Assembly: GCA_946122785.1 (NCBI GenBank)
Contig: CAMGYJ010000006.1
Coordinates: forward strand, 44,722,066-44,786,065
Source: Linum tenue
Taxonomy: Eukaryota > Streptophyta > Magnoliopsida > Malpighiales > Linaceae
Length of the DNA stretch: 64,000 nt
Reading direction: 5' to 3'
This document shows, piece by piece, positions 23,021 through 34,240 of this stretch; within the stretch, counting starts at the first letter, position 1; the number at the start of each line of letters is the position of its first letter. A program made the position numbers and the translations under genes. Below the pieces are notes generated by a model, which saw only the letters and a program-made list of their open reading frames with translations, was not told the origin of the DNA and made no database searches.

Positions 23021-26000
23021 ATGGCATTCCAAAGGTTCACGCTTGGGTTGCGGTGGAATGGTTACACGGAAGAGACTGAAAAGGGTGTAAGTTACGTCGG
23101 TGGCAATTTTTATAAAATGAAGGTCCGTACGAGACCGATGCTTGAAGAGCTCCATCAAATGTGCACTCAGATTACCTACATGGATGGCACTAGAAGAGTT
23201 GATCAAATGGTGTATCGATATCCAAACAGACATGACGGGTCACTGTGGAATGAGGAATTCCTCCTTATCACTCAGGAGGACGTTGATGCCATGGTCCATT
23301 TTTTGACAACCAATAAAATTAAGCAAGCGGAGATGTTCGTTTACACCGAGGTCGTCGAAGGCGGTGTAGGTCATTCTGGAGATGGCCAAACATCTGGTAT
23401 CCACGGTGGGAGTGTATTATACGAAGATGATCCCTACCAGGAGTACCAAGACTCGAGCTGGAGGCAGGAGTATCATGATAGAACTGGAGGTCATCATCAA
23501 TCCTTCCCTTCATATGAAGAAGAAGCTCAACAGGCGGATGAGAACCAACAAGCAGGCTACCAGTACCCACCCGAGTACAACTTCTACTAAAGCGGTGTTA
23601 GTTACCACAACTACCATTACGGAGCTGGTGAAGGTGAAGGTGCCTTTCATGAAGATTATCAGATGGAAGAAGAGGTCAATCCAAGTCCAGTTAGTGACCC
23701 TGAGGTCGAAGAAGAGGAAGGCGATGTTAGTGCAGACAGGTTCGATCCTCTGGAAGGTGCTGATGAGTCCAGTCCAGATTCAGACGCAGACGATAATGAG
23801 GTACCTCGCGACCGTGTACCTATCCCGTACTACAATCACATTCCAAATGAAGATTAGTATGTTGATGCCGACATGGACCCACCAGAGGTGCCAGTATGGG
23901 GTCCACTCACTGGCTTTACGAAGGGCCAACAATTTGCAACGAAGAATGAGGTCCGGCATGCTATTTCCACTGAAGCAATGACTCGGAGTTTTGAATGGCA
24001 AGCAACCCATTCCGACAAGAAGAGGCTGATGGTTAGATGCAAAAATCAAAATGAGGGATGCAAAGCTAGGGTCCGGGCCATCAAGAGCAACAGAGTCGGC
24101 CATTGGGTCATATCCCGTGCGGTGAACACACACATGTGTGTGATCAATAACATCCCTAGGCCATCAACAGTTGAAATCAAGGGTGGTTGCCGCGGCTATC
24201 AAATATCTAATTGAGGAGCAGCCCGACATGAAGGTGAAAACCATCATCACGTCATTTCTAGTCGTTATGGTTATATCATTAACTACAAGAAGGCGTGGCA
24301 TGGGAAACAGAAAGCAATGGCCGTCGTGTTTGGTGACTGGGAAGAATCATATGCATTCCTTCCCAAATTGATTTTGGCGTTGGAGGTGTCTAACCCTGGC
24401 ACCATTTTCTCACCTCGCTACCAAGATGAAGAAATTCAGCCGCCGGTGCCTGGTAACAAGCGCCATTTCAAGCGTCTTTTCTGGGCATTCAAGCCATGTA
24501 TTGATGGTTTTCCATTCTTTGTTCCTGTGATTCAAGTTGATGGAACATTCCTTACTGACAAGTACAAGGGTACTCTACTGATCGCGAGCGGAGTAGATGC
24601 AAATAGAGCAGTATATCCATTAGCCTTTGCCATTATGGAGGGAGAGAATACCGATAGCTATGGATGGTTCTTCAGACAAATTCAACTCCATGTCACCAGG
24701 CGGACGAACCTAACTATCATCTCAGATCGCCACGCTGGTATACGGGCTGCTATCTTAGGCTTGGATCCAACCTGGAACTGGTCACAGAGATGGTGCATAC
24801 GTCATTTCAAGAGCAACTAGACCATCATTTCAAGCGAAAGAAGTTTGTTGATAGTCTATGGTGGATCGGTAAGCGTTCTATTTAATTGTTATATATATTT
24901 TGTCAACTGGATAAAACGAGGACTAAATAAATACAATACAACAGTTATTTAGACTCTTTATAAAGTAATGCATGCCTAAGGAAATGGGGTTTTAAGCGAT
25001 CATCATGATCCTCCCATTTCTTGGGAAAGTCGGGTTTTAAGCGATCCTCGGATCCCCCCTTTTATTGTCAAACAGGCTGTGTTTCTAAGGATATGTATAC
25101 CTCTGCTAAGATTCATACGAGTGTACTTGTATTGAGGGTAAGGTCGGTCTTACTTACCTTACGCTTTTGTTTGATATTAATCAGCTGTCGCTTACCAAGA
25201 AAAGAAATTTAAAGAGAAGATGTAGAATATCCGTCAGCTATGCCCTGAAGGTGCGCAGTAGCTTGATCAACATGACCTTGCAATGTGGACGTTCATAAGG
25301 ACGGAGGTGCCAGATGGGGTATTGCCATAACGAACTCAAGCGAGAGTATCAACAACGTCTACAGGGAATGTCGTGCACTCCCCATCTCTGTAATTGTTGA
25401 GATGACATTCTGCAAAACAAACGGATGGTTCGGCAATCGTCTCCACTGGTGTGAGAAGAGGGAGGCATAGGGTAAGGTACACTCCGATCATGCCACAAAA
25501 ATAATGGAAAAAGATAATCGGAAGAGCTCTCGTCACAAAGTCACTGTTATGAACCGAAATGTTGGCGAGTATTCGGTCGAGACTGGGCACTGGGAGGATG
25601 GGAGACGTGGGGGTCATCGCCATGAAGTCACCGTCAACTTTAGGACTAAAAAAGGGATGTGCTCTTGTCAGAAGTATCAGGGTAGAGGTATACCTTGTTC
25701 CCATGCAATGGTTGTAATAAAGCACAGGAGCAAGGACCCTCGTCATTTCGTCAGTCCGTTCTTCAACATCGACTCACTAAAGAGCAGTTATCGTACGAGT
25801 TTCCGTGCATTGCCGGATGAAGCTTACTGGCCAGTTTATGAGGGTAAGGTCATCATTCCACCAATTGGTCTTAGGCGGGAAACAGGGCGCCCGCGGGTAA
25901 AAAGGATTCCAAATGAGATGGATCAAAGTGGAAGACCACCGCGAGGGCCAAGGCGGTGTTCCATATGCAAAGTACCAAGGCATGATAAACGAAAATGTCC

Positions 26001-26061
26001 CGGACCAATTGGTCCTCAAAATCCAGGGCCCGATGTGGTGAACCCGGATAATGGCACATAG
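23021..26061 (+). pseudogene. MURA-type (MuDR) transposase, disrupted
   Basis: The ATG at 23021 follows a splice acceptor (TTTATTGCAG), so a leader intron is likely. Order: N-terminal region (FTLGLRWNGY...), acidic linker, MuDR DNA-binding domain (about 23900-24130, GPLTGFTKGQQFATKNEVRH), MULE catalytic domain (VDGTFLTDKYKGTLLIASG at about 24538 with the first Asp, IISDRHAGIRAAI at about 24715 with the second Asp). An intron at 24869-25184 follows, then GGARWGIAITNSSESINNVY, a SWIM zinc finger (CSCQKYQGRGIPCSHAMVV, about 25660) and a CCHC knuckle (CSICKVPRHDKRKC, about 25955). Damage: TAA at about 23588, TAG at about 23855, frameshifts near 24175 and 24255, a one-base loss creating TAG in the CIRHFKSN segment (about 24819), TAG after the intron, and further shifts before 25504. 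Confidence 0.9.
24869..25184 (+). other. Intron in the MURA pseudogene carrying a dispersed repeat
   Basis: A donor after TGGATCG and an acceptor TTAATCAG rejoin the frame as W-I-A-V-A-Y-Q-E-K-K, exactly what related transposases have here. The intron contains a segment (about 24935-25135) present in inverted orientation at about 30410-30610 as the core of a MITE, with the paired words TAAGCGATCATCATGATC and TAAGCGATCCTCGGATCC. Confidence 0.8.
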
Positions 26062-26619
26062 ATTGATTTCATGCATTTTCACAAAGTGTATTAATTTCAA
26101 TGGTTACGTACTTGTATTTTGTGTGTTTAAATGACATTGGAGATTTGAAAAATTAACACACTTCGATGCAATGTTCCATCTTTTTGAATAAACACATCAC
26201 GAACACAAACACACCACATGTTGAAGTAAAAAATAACTTCAAATAAAAACAAATTGTTCAACTTAATTTAAACCAAACATAACTTGAAATAAACACAACT
26301 TGTCACACTCATGCATTATTTCGACGATTTGCCCTCTGTTTCCTTGTGCGATGGGCGACTGGTCCACCGGGTGTAATAGGGGTTGGAAGTGGTGGCAGAT
26401 TCCTATTCGCCGTAGAAGGGCCCTGGTCCGTGCTATGCCGCCGCAGTGCCGTGGTAGGTGGCCCCTCCGTGTGTGGCCGAGGACTATCCATGCTCATACG
26501 GTGGGGAGTGGACTGCCATTGTTATTGTGAATATGCAAATGTGAGAAGTCTTGGTGGGGACTTGAGTATGAACCATCGGCCCAAGTAGCTGAGGATGTGG
26601 CGCTATGAAATGTACTTGG

Positions 26620-26810
26620 CCGAGGATCATACTAGAAACTGGGCCGAAAATTGTATTGGAAACTCGACCGGGGAACATAGTGGCTACCGGGCGTGGGATC
26701 GTAGTGGAAACTGGGGCGAGGATCATGTTGAGTACCGGGGTCGTAGAAAGCACTTGGTCTTGGATCGTAGTGAAAACTCGACCGGGGATCATATTGAGTA
26801 CTCGACCCTG
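26620..26810 (-). repeat. Degenerate tandem repeat encoding Y-D-P-R-P-S-F units
   Basis: About 8 copies of a roughly 21-27-base unit (TGGATCGTAGTGAAAACT-like on +) encode, on the minus strand, YDPRSSFHYDPRPSAFYDP and similar. It lies in the PMD gene C-terminal tail. Confidence 0.7.
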
Positions 26811-28757
26811 CACCGCTGTACACCTCCAATGGAGTAGGCACCTTACACGCCTCAATCGGCTTGATCTCCGGCACGTGAGGTCGATCCCTTGTAGCCTTGT
26901 TTGGCCTTCTATGGACCGACTGAGGCACGTGGGGGACATCCTCCGCACCGGCCGCGGTGTAACTGGGGAAACTGGCGGGTATCTGTGATGGTCACGTGAG
27001 CGCGCTCTCATACAGAAAGGAGACTGTTCGCTATCCTTCGAATGAGCCCTACCTCTCGACCAGCAGCCGAATGATCTGCAATACGAGCGAGGTCGTGTAT
27101 ACACTCGATGCCATCAACCTAAATCGAAGAAATTAACAACGTGAGCCATTTAAGAAGTGCACCGCATGCCTAAATAAATAAAGACTGAATTACTTACCAA
27201 AGCTCTGTCCGCCGCACCTTCGGGGGTCATGTAACGAACAGATTGTCTTCGGTATGTTTCCATGTATGGGTCATGGTAGCCCATCCGCCCCACATCTGAT
27301 CCCATCACAATATCCTGATCTTGCCTAACGTTCCACAGAGCGATCAATTCTCCAAACTCCTCCGACCAATTAGTATACCCTTGTCGACCATCTTTCCCAT
27401 GGTACCCCCTTTGACTCGCCGGGACTTCCAATGGTAGGCATTGCTCAGGTCTGAATTGTCGTAGACATCGATTCGGCAAGTGCCACTCCACTATATGGTG
27501 GCAGATTAGTGGAACTCGGGTGCACCATTGACCGGGATGCAACGTGAACTTGTGGACGTGATGCGCGACAATGCATTCTAGATACGGATCGAACTTAAGC
27601 TACGAAAGTGCAGATAAAATGGACCATTAAGAAACATAAGAATATAAGTTGAAAATATAGCAGGAAGTAATAGTGTATTATGATGGTCACCTCTGCTTCC
27701 CAAAGGCGATCCAGCCTCCTACGATACTTCTCCAACTTATGCGCTTCTAGGTTGTCGCATGTTTTTTCACCAAGCCACCTATTAATTCCAAAAAGTACAT
27801 CATGTTAATACATAATAAAAATTTCATTATAAAATACCCAATTAGTAAAAAAAGATGAGAACTATGAGCGGGATAGAAAATATTTACCTACAACCATAAG
27901 CTTCATGTCGTAGGGGATGGTCGGATCCCCATTCATTGTCGGGGTCTACCTTCGGCGCAATCCATAGCAAATGCTCCCAAGCCCAAAATTGGACGATGAA
28001 CATGACCCCATCAATCTCCTTCGCCGCTCTCGCACTAGCATTACAGAGGGAGCGGTAGAGATGAGCTAGGCAAGCAGATGCCCAGCTTAGGTTTCCCATA
28101 TCATCCCAACGCCCAAGTATGATCTTCAACCATGAATTTCTGATTAAATTGTTGGATTTCTTGGGGAAGAAAACTCCTCCGATCATGCCGAGGATGTAGA
28201 TACGTGGATAAATGTCTTTATCACGCTCCGAACTTTCCTCCGTGAGGAGAATGCCGCCGAACTCAGGGTTGTGCTTATGCCTGATCTCCGCTGTCAACCA
28301 AGTGATGGATACTTGGCCCTTGGACAATGGTGGATTACCATCCGCATCGTGATCTCCCTTTTCTGGCGGACACAACCTAGTGACCGTCCATATAAAATGT
28401 TGCCAATCACTCATATGGGCAACAACTTTAGGTGGTGGCGTAGAGTCCACACAAATAACATCACCATCGATGGGCAAATCGGTTAGGATGACGATGTCCT
28501 TCAGTGTGATGGTGCACTCGCCTTCACGAAAATTGAAGCAGTGTGTCTCCTTTCACCATCTCTCTACCAATGCTGTGATGAGTTGGCGGTCGATCTTGAT
28601 TCCATTAAAGTGCCTAATCGAATCCAATCTTGCCCTTTTTAGAAAGGGCAAGATGACGTCGTTCCATTCAAGCACATTCGTCGTGCCCCTATAGTGGACT
28701 ATATGGTATACATCCTATGAAGAATTTAACTTTCACTATAAGTTGATGATTTATAAT

Positions 28758-30112
28758 AAGGATTAGGGTATAGTACCAAGCCCAAATTTTTTTCTATTTA
28801 GAGGTCTAGATAGTGTTTTCATACTCAAGGTATACGGTACCCGGAATTTCACCCGGGGTACCGTAGAAGCCACCGTATATATGGCGAGTTCTACGGTACC
28901 CCGAGTGAAATCCGGTGTACCGCATACCTTGAGTATGAAAACGCTATCCAGACCTTGAATTGATTGATCTTTTGGACATGATATTATACTCTAACCCTTA
29001 AAGATCAAAATCTAGGTCTTAGTTCCCTAAATTTTATACTCAAAGATCAATTTAATTAGAAACAATAATCGACGGCTATGATTCGTCCAAATATAGGCAA
29101 AAAAATGAATGCCCCGTCTTAGGGTTTATAGTTTATGATTTAGATAATTAGGTCCTAGGGTTCACTCAATAAGGATTAGGGTATAGTACCAAGCCCAAAT
29201 TTTTTTCTATTTCGAGGTCTAGATAGTGTTTTCATACTCAAGGTATACGGTACCCGGAATTTCACCCGGGGTACCGTAGAAGCCACCGTATATATGGCGA
29301 GTTCTACGGTACCCCGAGTGAAATCCGGTGTACCGCATACCTTGAGTATGAAAACGCTATCCAGACCTTGAATTGATTGATCTTTTGGACATGATATTAT
29401 ACTCTAACCCTTAAAGATCAAAATCTAGGTCTTAGTTCCCTAAATCTTATACTCAAAGATCAATTTAATTAGAAACAATAATCGACGGCTATGATTCGTC
29501 CAAATATAGGCAAAAAAATGAATGCCCCGTCTTAGGGTTTATAGTTTATGATTTAGATAATTAGGTCCTAGGGTTCACTCAATAAGGATTAGGGTATAGT
29601 ACCAAGCCCAAATTTTTTTCTATTTCGAGGTCTAGATAGTGTTTTCATACTCAAGGTATACGGTACCCGGAATTTCACCCGGGGTACCGTAGAAGCCACC
29701 GTATATATGGCGAGTTCTACGGTACCCCGAGTGAAATCCGGTGTACCGCATACCTTGAGTATGAAAATGCTATCCAGACCTTGAATTGATTGATCTTTTG
29801 GACATGATATTATACTCTAACCCTTAAAGATCAAAATCTAGGTCTTAGTTCCCTAAATCTTATACTCAAAGATCAATTTAATTAGAAACAATAATCGACG
29901 GCTATGATTCGTCCAAATATAGGCAAAAAAATGAATGCCCCGTCTTAGGGTTTATAGTTTATGATTTAGATAATTAGGTCCTAGGGTTCACTCAATAAGG
30001 ATTAGGGTATAGTACCAAGCCCAAATTTTTTTCTATTTCGAGGTCTAGATAGTGTTTTCATACTCAAGGTATACGGTACCCGGAATTTCACCCGGGGTAC
30101 CGTAGAAGCCAC
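28758..30112. repeat. 413-bp tandem array (3.3 copies), each unit with a 152-bp palindrome
   Basis: GATTAGGGTATAGTACC starts at 28761, 29174, 29587 and 30000, exactly 413 bp apart. Units differ at only a few bases. Each contains a palindrome (28803-28954, 29216-29367, 29629-29780, and the left half from 30042) with arms of about 66 bases, about 90% complementary, around a 20-base loop containing GTATATAT. The fourth unit stops inside that loop. Confidence 0.95.
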
Positions 30113-30113
30113 C

Positions 30114-30177
<64 letters not shown>

Positions 30178-30186
30178 ATATATATT

Positions 30187-30225
<39 letters not shown>

Positions 30226-30226
30226 A
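30114..30226. repeat. (TA)n microsatellite with occasional TTTA interruptions
   Basis: About 110 bp of alternating TA beginning where the fourth palindrome's loop (GTATATAT) should be. Confidence 0.95.
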
Positions 30227-30376
30227 AAAATAAGATGCAATATTAATTAAATCAAAGTTGTTTTAGAGAAATATACATTATCTAATATACATTAATTTTA
30301 ACATAACTAAAATAATTTTCAAAATTTAAGTACATTATTTTTTGTACACATACACATAAAATCAAATATATTATTT

Positions 30377-30651
30377 TGTTAATCGTATTGATTATTTTCA
30401 ATAATTTAAAGCAATACAAGTACACTCGTAAGATTCTTAGGAGGGGTATACATCTCCTTAGAAACACAGTCTTTTTGACAGAAAAAGGGGGGATCCGAGG
30501 ATCGCTTAGAACCCGATTTTCCCAGGTCATGGGGGGATCATGATGATCGCTTAAGACCCCATTTCCTTAGACATGCATTTCTTTATAAAGAATCTAAATA
30601 AGCATTGTATTGTATTGATTTAAATTATTGAAAATAATCAATACGATTAAC
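30377..30651. mobile_element. MITE of about 275 bp with 40-bp terminal inverted repeats
   Basis: Left end TTGTTAATCGTATTGATTAT and right end its inverted match (to ATACGATTAACAAT); internal AAGCGATC words. The core is shared, inverted, with the MURA intron at 24.9-25.1 kb, whose copy lacks these terminal repeats. Confidence 0.65.
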
Positions 30652-31254
30652 AATTAAGTAAATTATTGTACAAACAAATAAATTAATTTAACAAAATACA
30701 AATTACAAGTGATGATAAATAATATGTACCTTGTGGTCGTTCCAAACGTCTCTTGAACGATGATTGGTTTGATCGTATAAAATAGTCGGATCAATCGGTC
30801 CTTGATCAACATAATATCGTTGACTGTATATATCAACATCCGGCCCAACCTACGATAGCATAACAACAACATAAATCAATTAGTATATAAATTAAATAAA
30901 TCATTATAATAATAACAACAATTGGGTAAAAAGAGTACGTGCCGCTTGATAATCATCATAGTAAATTCCCTCTTCTTGGATAAAATCGGCCATTTTTTCA
31001 GAATCCGGGCAGAGATTCAACGGTTTTTTAGTGAAAACCAAAGAAAAAGTTTTTTGAAGGCAGATCGGACTTAGCCGCAACCAATAAAACAACTAATTCT
31101 AAGGTTTTTGGGTTAGGAGGGGGGTGGGTAGAGTGAGGAGTTAGAGAGAGAGAGAGAGGAATGGGGGTTTGGTGTGCAGAAAATGGGAGGAGGGTTGGGT
31201 TTATATAGGGACGAAATCGCGTGCTGGAGGGGCGGTTTCGTCTTTTTACCCCAC

Positions 31255-31500
31255 TTAAAACCGCGCCTCCAGCGCGCGTTTTACGTTCCCCAAAGCACAA
31301 ACCGCGCCTCGGGGCAACGGTTTGACTGAGCGACGCGGATCACTGAGCTGGCGAGCGGTTTGGCCTTCAGATCGCCTCCTCATCGCGCGGTCGCATGGGC
31401 CGCCACGTGGCGACGCGTTTTGACAGATAGGAAGGGTCAAACCGCCTCTTGAACGCACGTTTTGAATGTGAACCGCGCCTTCGAGGCGCGTTTTGTTTGG
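31255..31500. repeat. Right hairpin array of the 9.2-kb MULE
   Basis: Pairs such as AAACCGCGCCTCCAGCGCGCG, ACCGCGCCTCGGGGCAACGGT and AACCGCGCCTTCGAGGCGCG occur in succession, followed by the GGGTGGTATTTTTG repeats that mirror the left terminus. Confidence 0.75.
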
Positions 31501-31590
31501 AAGGGTGGTATTTTTGAAAATTGTAGAGTATGGGTGGTATTTTTGTAATTTTTTTTATAGTGGTAGTTTTGGATTTTTTCCTATTATAGC

Positions 31591-32960
31591 AAACTTTTCT
31601 TATATAACCTTTTCTTTTGACTCTTATTTAATTTGAGGTTCTCTTTCTCTTTTGATTTCTTGATTTCTACACCATATATATATATATACTTTATACATTC
31701 TAATAGATCCATTTAATTTTAGTTATTTTCTAGGATTACTTAAATTTGGTATTTGTAGGCATTGATAAGAAATAATAGTACAACAATTCATCCATGTAAG
31801 GATTAGAATTGTGAAACCAGAGGTTGTATTAAAAAGTGAGGAATAAGATATTTTGTGTTGAAATCATGGTTTAACCGTGTTATACCATTAAAATCATTTT
31901 CCGATTTAAATCTGGTCAAAAGTTTTTCGTTCGGACTACCGATACAGTACAATTTCACAAACACTGTAAAATTAGATACTTAATGATGAATTTTACAATG
32001 CTATATAGCATTAGTGCTATAGGTTTTTTCCTTTATGGTACAACTTGAAGTTGTACCTTTAACGTTATGGTACAACTTCATGTTGTATCTATACCTTTTG
32101 TCAAATTGTTTTATGGTACAACTTAAACTTGTACTTTCATTTGATGGTACAAGTTTAAGTTATAAAGTTGCACCATAACATAAGAGCACAAATTCTTTTA
32201 TGGTACAACCTGAAATTATATATTTAACGTTATGGTACAACTTTAAGTTGTACATTAAAGCACCAATACTTTATAGCATAGTAGAAGTGCTCTCACTTAA
32301 TAGGCTTACAATGTTAGATATCAAACTATTTTACATTTAGTTATATTCGTTGTTATTCCAATTAATAGTCATAATTAATCAATTAGAAGCATTATAAAAG
32401 ACCATATCAGTATTTGGAATCAAGGACATTAATTTTGCAAGGTGGTGATAATTAAATTATGGCTACCTATGTATGCAACAAAAAAATGTGAAATTACCTT
32501 AAGATATGAAAATAGCTTTCATTTGTAACATACGTCACGGAATTCATATCCAATATACCTAACTATTAAATTAAAAATCTTTTTATTATTCCCAAGATTA
32601 ACAAAATTATAAAAGGTTCATTTAAATCTCTAAGAACATATTTGATTTGATCATATGGGGCTTCGGTTTCCTTTTTTCGTTGTTTTAAAGAGAATTCATT
32701 ATATAAAAAGGACTTGAATTAACAATCTAAACCGAATCAATATGTATTCAATTTGACTCCAATCAAATAATCCACTTAAGTTCTATTCAGTCAGATGTAT
32801 ACTTGATTGTTTAGCATTATCCGCTGCAGAGCTCGGGCCAATTATTTAGTCATATACTTAGTGGTTAATTAGCTCCTATTATGTAGCAACGTGGGATGGC
32901 TTTCAGTTGTTGAGTGCGTATAAATTACCACTCTCATATCTAATGCAAATAACCATATTC
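31591..32960. other. AT-rich intergenic DNA with a palindromic word cluster and an LTR end
   Basis: No gene. At 32036-32270 ATGGTACAACTT and its reverse complement AAGTTGTACCAT recur about seven times in both orientations. The last 100 bp (to 32971) are the end of a copia LTR. A similar LTR end (TAATGCAAATAACGATATTCC...TTACA) recurs near 42170-42200. Confidence 0.5.
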
Positions 32961-32971
32961 CAACAATTACA

Positions 32972-33540
32972 TGGTATCAGAGCATCGATTATGATCTGCT
33001 TAACACTAAAATCTGCTTCCCACACGTCTTCTTTCTTCCTCTATTTTCCTTCTTCTCTACCAATCGCACTGGACAGGCTCCACTCTCTCTTCTGCATTTC
33101 TTTCTTCCTCACTTCACGATGACCACCAACTACGGCGAGTCCGTTATCAATCTTGACGATGTCAATAGAACCATCACGCTGAATCCAACTTCACAGCTCC
33201 CCACCAATCTTCCCATGATAACTTTCCCACCTGGCTGCCCAACTTTTCACTCTTCTCTGAGGCCTCGACCTTCTAAGATTTCTTGATGGCACACACCCTT
33301 AACCGGCTGCTGATGCACCTCCAGCCAAACGTACTCAGTGGTTCAAGCAAGATCAACTTCTTCTTCATGCTATTCTCGCTTCTGTCACCCCGGCTGTTGC
33401 AAGAAAAATGTTTTTACTGTGTCTACTTCCATTTGCAGCAAATCCATCCCACTTCTCAACTAACCCACCTCACTTTTCAGTTCAACCACCTCACCTTTTA
33501 GTTCCACCACTTCACTTTCAGTCCATCATTTGCACTCAAA
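32972..33540 (+). mobile_element. Copia retrotransposon fragment: primer-binding site and start of gag
   Basis: TGGTATCAGAGC at 32972-32983, complementary to the initiator tRNA-Met 3' end, follows directly on an LTR end ...TTACA. About 135 bp downstream a frame begins ATGACCACCAACTACGG (33119), reading MTTNYGESVINLDDVNRTIT and then breaking by stops. Sequence beyond about 33540 is not recognisably retroviral, so the element is truncated. Confidence 0.7.
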
Positions 33541-34231
33541 GCATAGCAGAAAACCTGCAAAACATCTAAGTTCCATCAAGCATCGACAACTAGAAAGAGG
33601 CTACAAGTAAATTAAGAAATTCATTGCATACATAATAGAACATAATGGAAGTTCTTTCTAAAAGAAAGATGACAAACCTCGATATTAGTCCGGTTGTGCA
33701 TGCCAAACACAGATCCCATTAGATGTGATAAAGGATGATTGTCAAAGTCACTGCTCACATATCCAATTCTAAGCCTCTCGCTTCCTTGATCACACTTAAT
33801 ACGAATCGAGGGAGGATGGTTGAAAGGACGAAGTGCAAACCGAGTTGCAACTATAGAGCAATGAGCAGCATAGTTACAACTGTTTGGAAGAACAGGAGAA
33901 TGTCAATGGAAGGTTTGATTCATAAAGTTAGAAATAAATTAATAAAGATCAAATACAATACCTGATTTCTAGGGCAAGCATTGGATCCAAAGGGTATGCT
34001 TAAGCATGGAAAGGTTGTACACAAGAAGAACAGAGGACTGGAAAATTACATATGTAAAAAGCATGCTTCAGTTAACAACCATATAGCGGTAATCCATGAA
34101 AGGTATAAGAATATTAATTCCATCAGGTCCTCTTACATTGATCTGCCTCCGTATAATCCCTTCAACTTCATTGAACATCAAATCTCGCTCTTCCCAGCTA
34201 CAGACACACTGAAAGTGGAAAACTGAAGCAG
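33541..34231. other. Unassigned DNA flanking a MULE
   Basis: A frame at 33735-33965 has ordinary composition but no family I recognise, and no splice-consistent continuation. I see nothing else supportable. Confidence 0.4.
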
Positions 34232-34240
34232 TTAATACAA

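Larger units (their letters stand above)
28715..30729 (-). other. PMD intron hosting satellite-like array, (TA)n and a MITE
   Basis: Bounded by donor CACAAG|GTACAT (minus, 30730/30729) and acceptor TTCATAG|GATG (28715/28714). All three repeat structures described separately fall within it, and nothing coding is seen. Confidence 0.65.
26309..30993 (-). pseudogene. Plant mobile domain (PMD, MAIN-like) gene of the MULE
   Basis: Proposed exons on the minus strand: 30993-30939 (MADFIQEEGIYYDDYQ), 30849-30730 (VGPDVDIYSQRYYVDQGPID...), 28714-27888, 27778-27691, 27599-27198, then from 27118. Exons 30849 to 27198 join in frame with GT-AG borders to 479 codons. The large exon carries the PMD core: NDVILPFLKRARLDSI, FREGECTITLKDIVILTDLP, WLTAEIRHKHN, WASACLAHLYRSLC, VQFWAWEHLL. 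The 27.5-kb exon has TRVPLICHHIVEWHLPNRC. One stop (TGA for an expected Arg after ALVERW, about 28550) is the only break I see in this part. The first exon does not join in phase as drawn. The tail (26930-26309) is Pro/Arg-rich with YDPRPSFHYDPR repeats in shifting frames. PMD proteins of this branch are known as transposon passengers; the biochemical role is unknown. Confidence 0.75.
22352..31581. mobile_element. 9.2-kb Mutator-like element with transposase and plant-mobile-domain gene
   Basis: Terminal inverted repeats begin GGAAAAAAATCCAAAACTAC and end with the reverse complement. The flanking 9-bp duplication is CATTATAGC/TATTATAGC (22343-22351, 31582-31590; one mismatch). Inside the ends are hairpin-array subterminal regions. 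The left half encodes a MURA-type transposase on +. The right half encodes a spliced PMD gene on -, so the two genes converge near 26.1-26.3 kb. A 413-bp tandem array, a (TA)n tract and a MITE occupy one PMD intron. Several stops and frameshifts show it is no longer autonomous. Confidence 0.9.

Noticed and set aside
29041..29160. TTAGGGTTT-like words in the 413-bp units taken as telomere repeats
   Set aside because: Only single, imperfect copies per unit; no tandem TTTAGGG array.
33735..33965. 76-codon ORF as a host gene exon
   Set aside because: No homologous pattern, no flanking splice sites that extend it.
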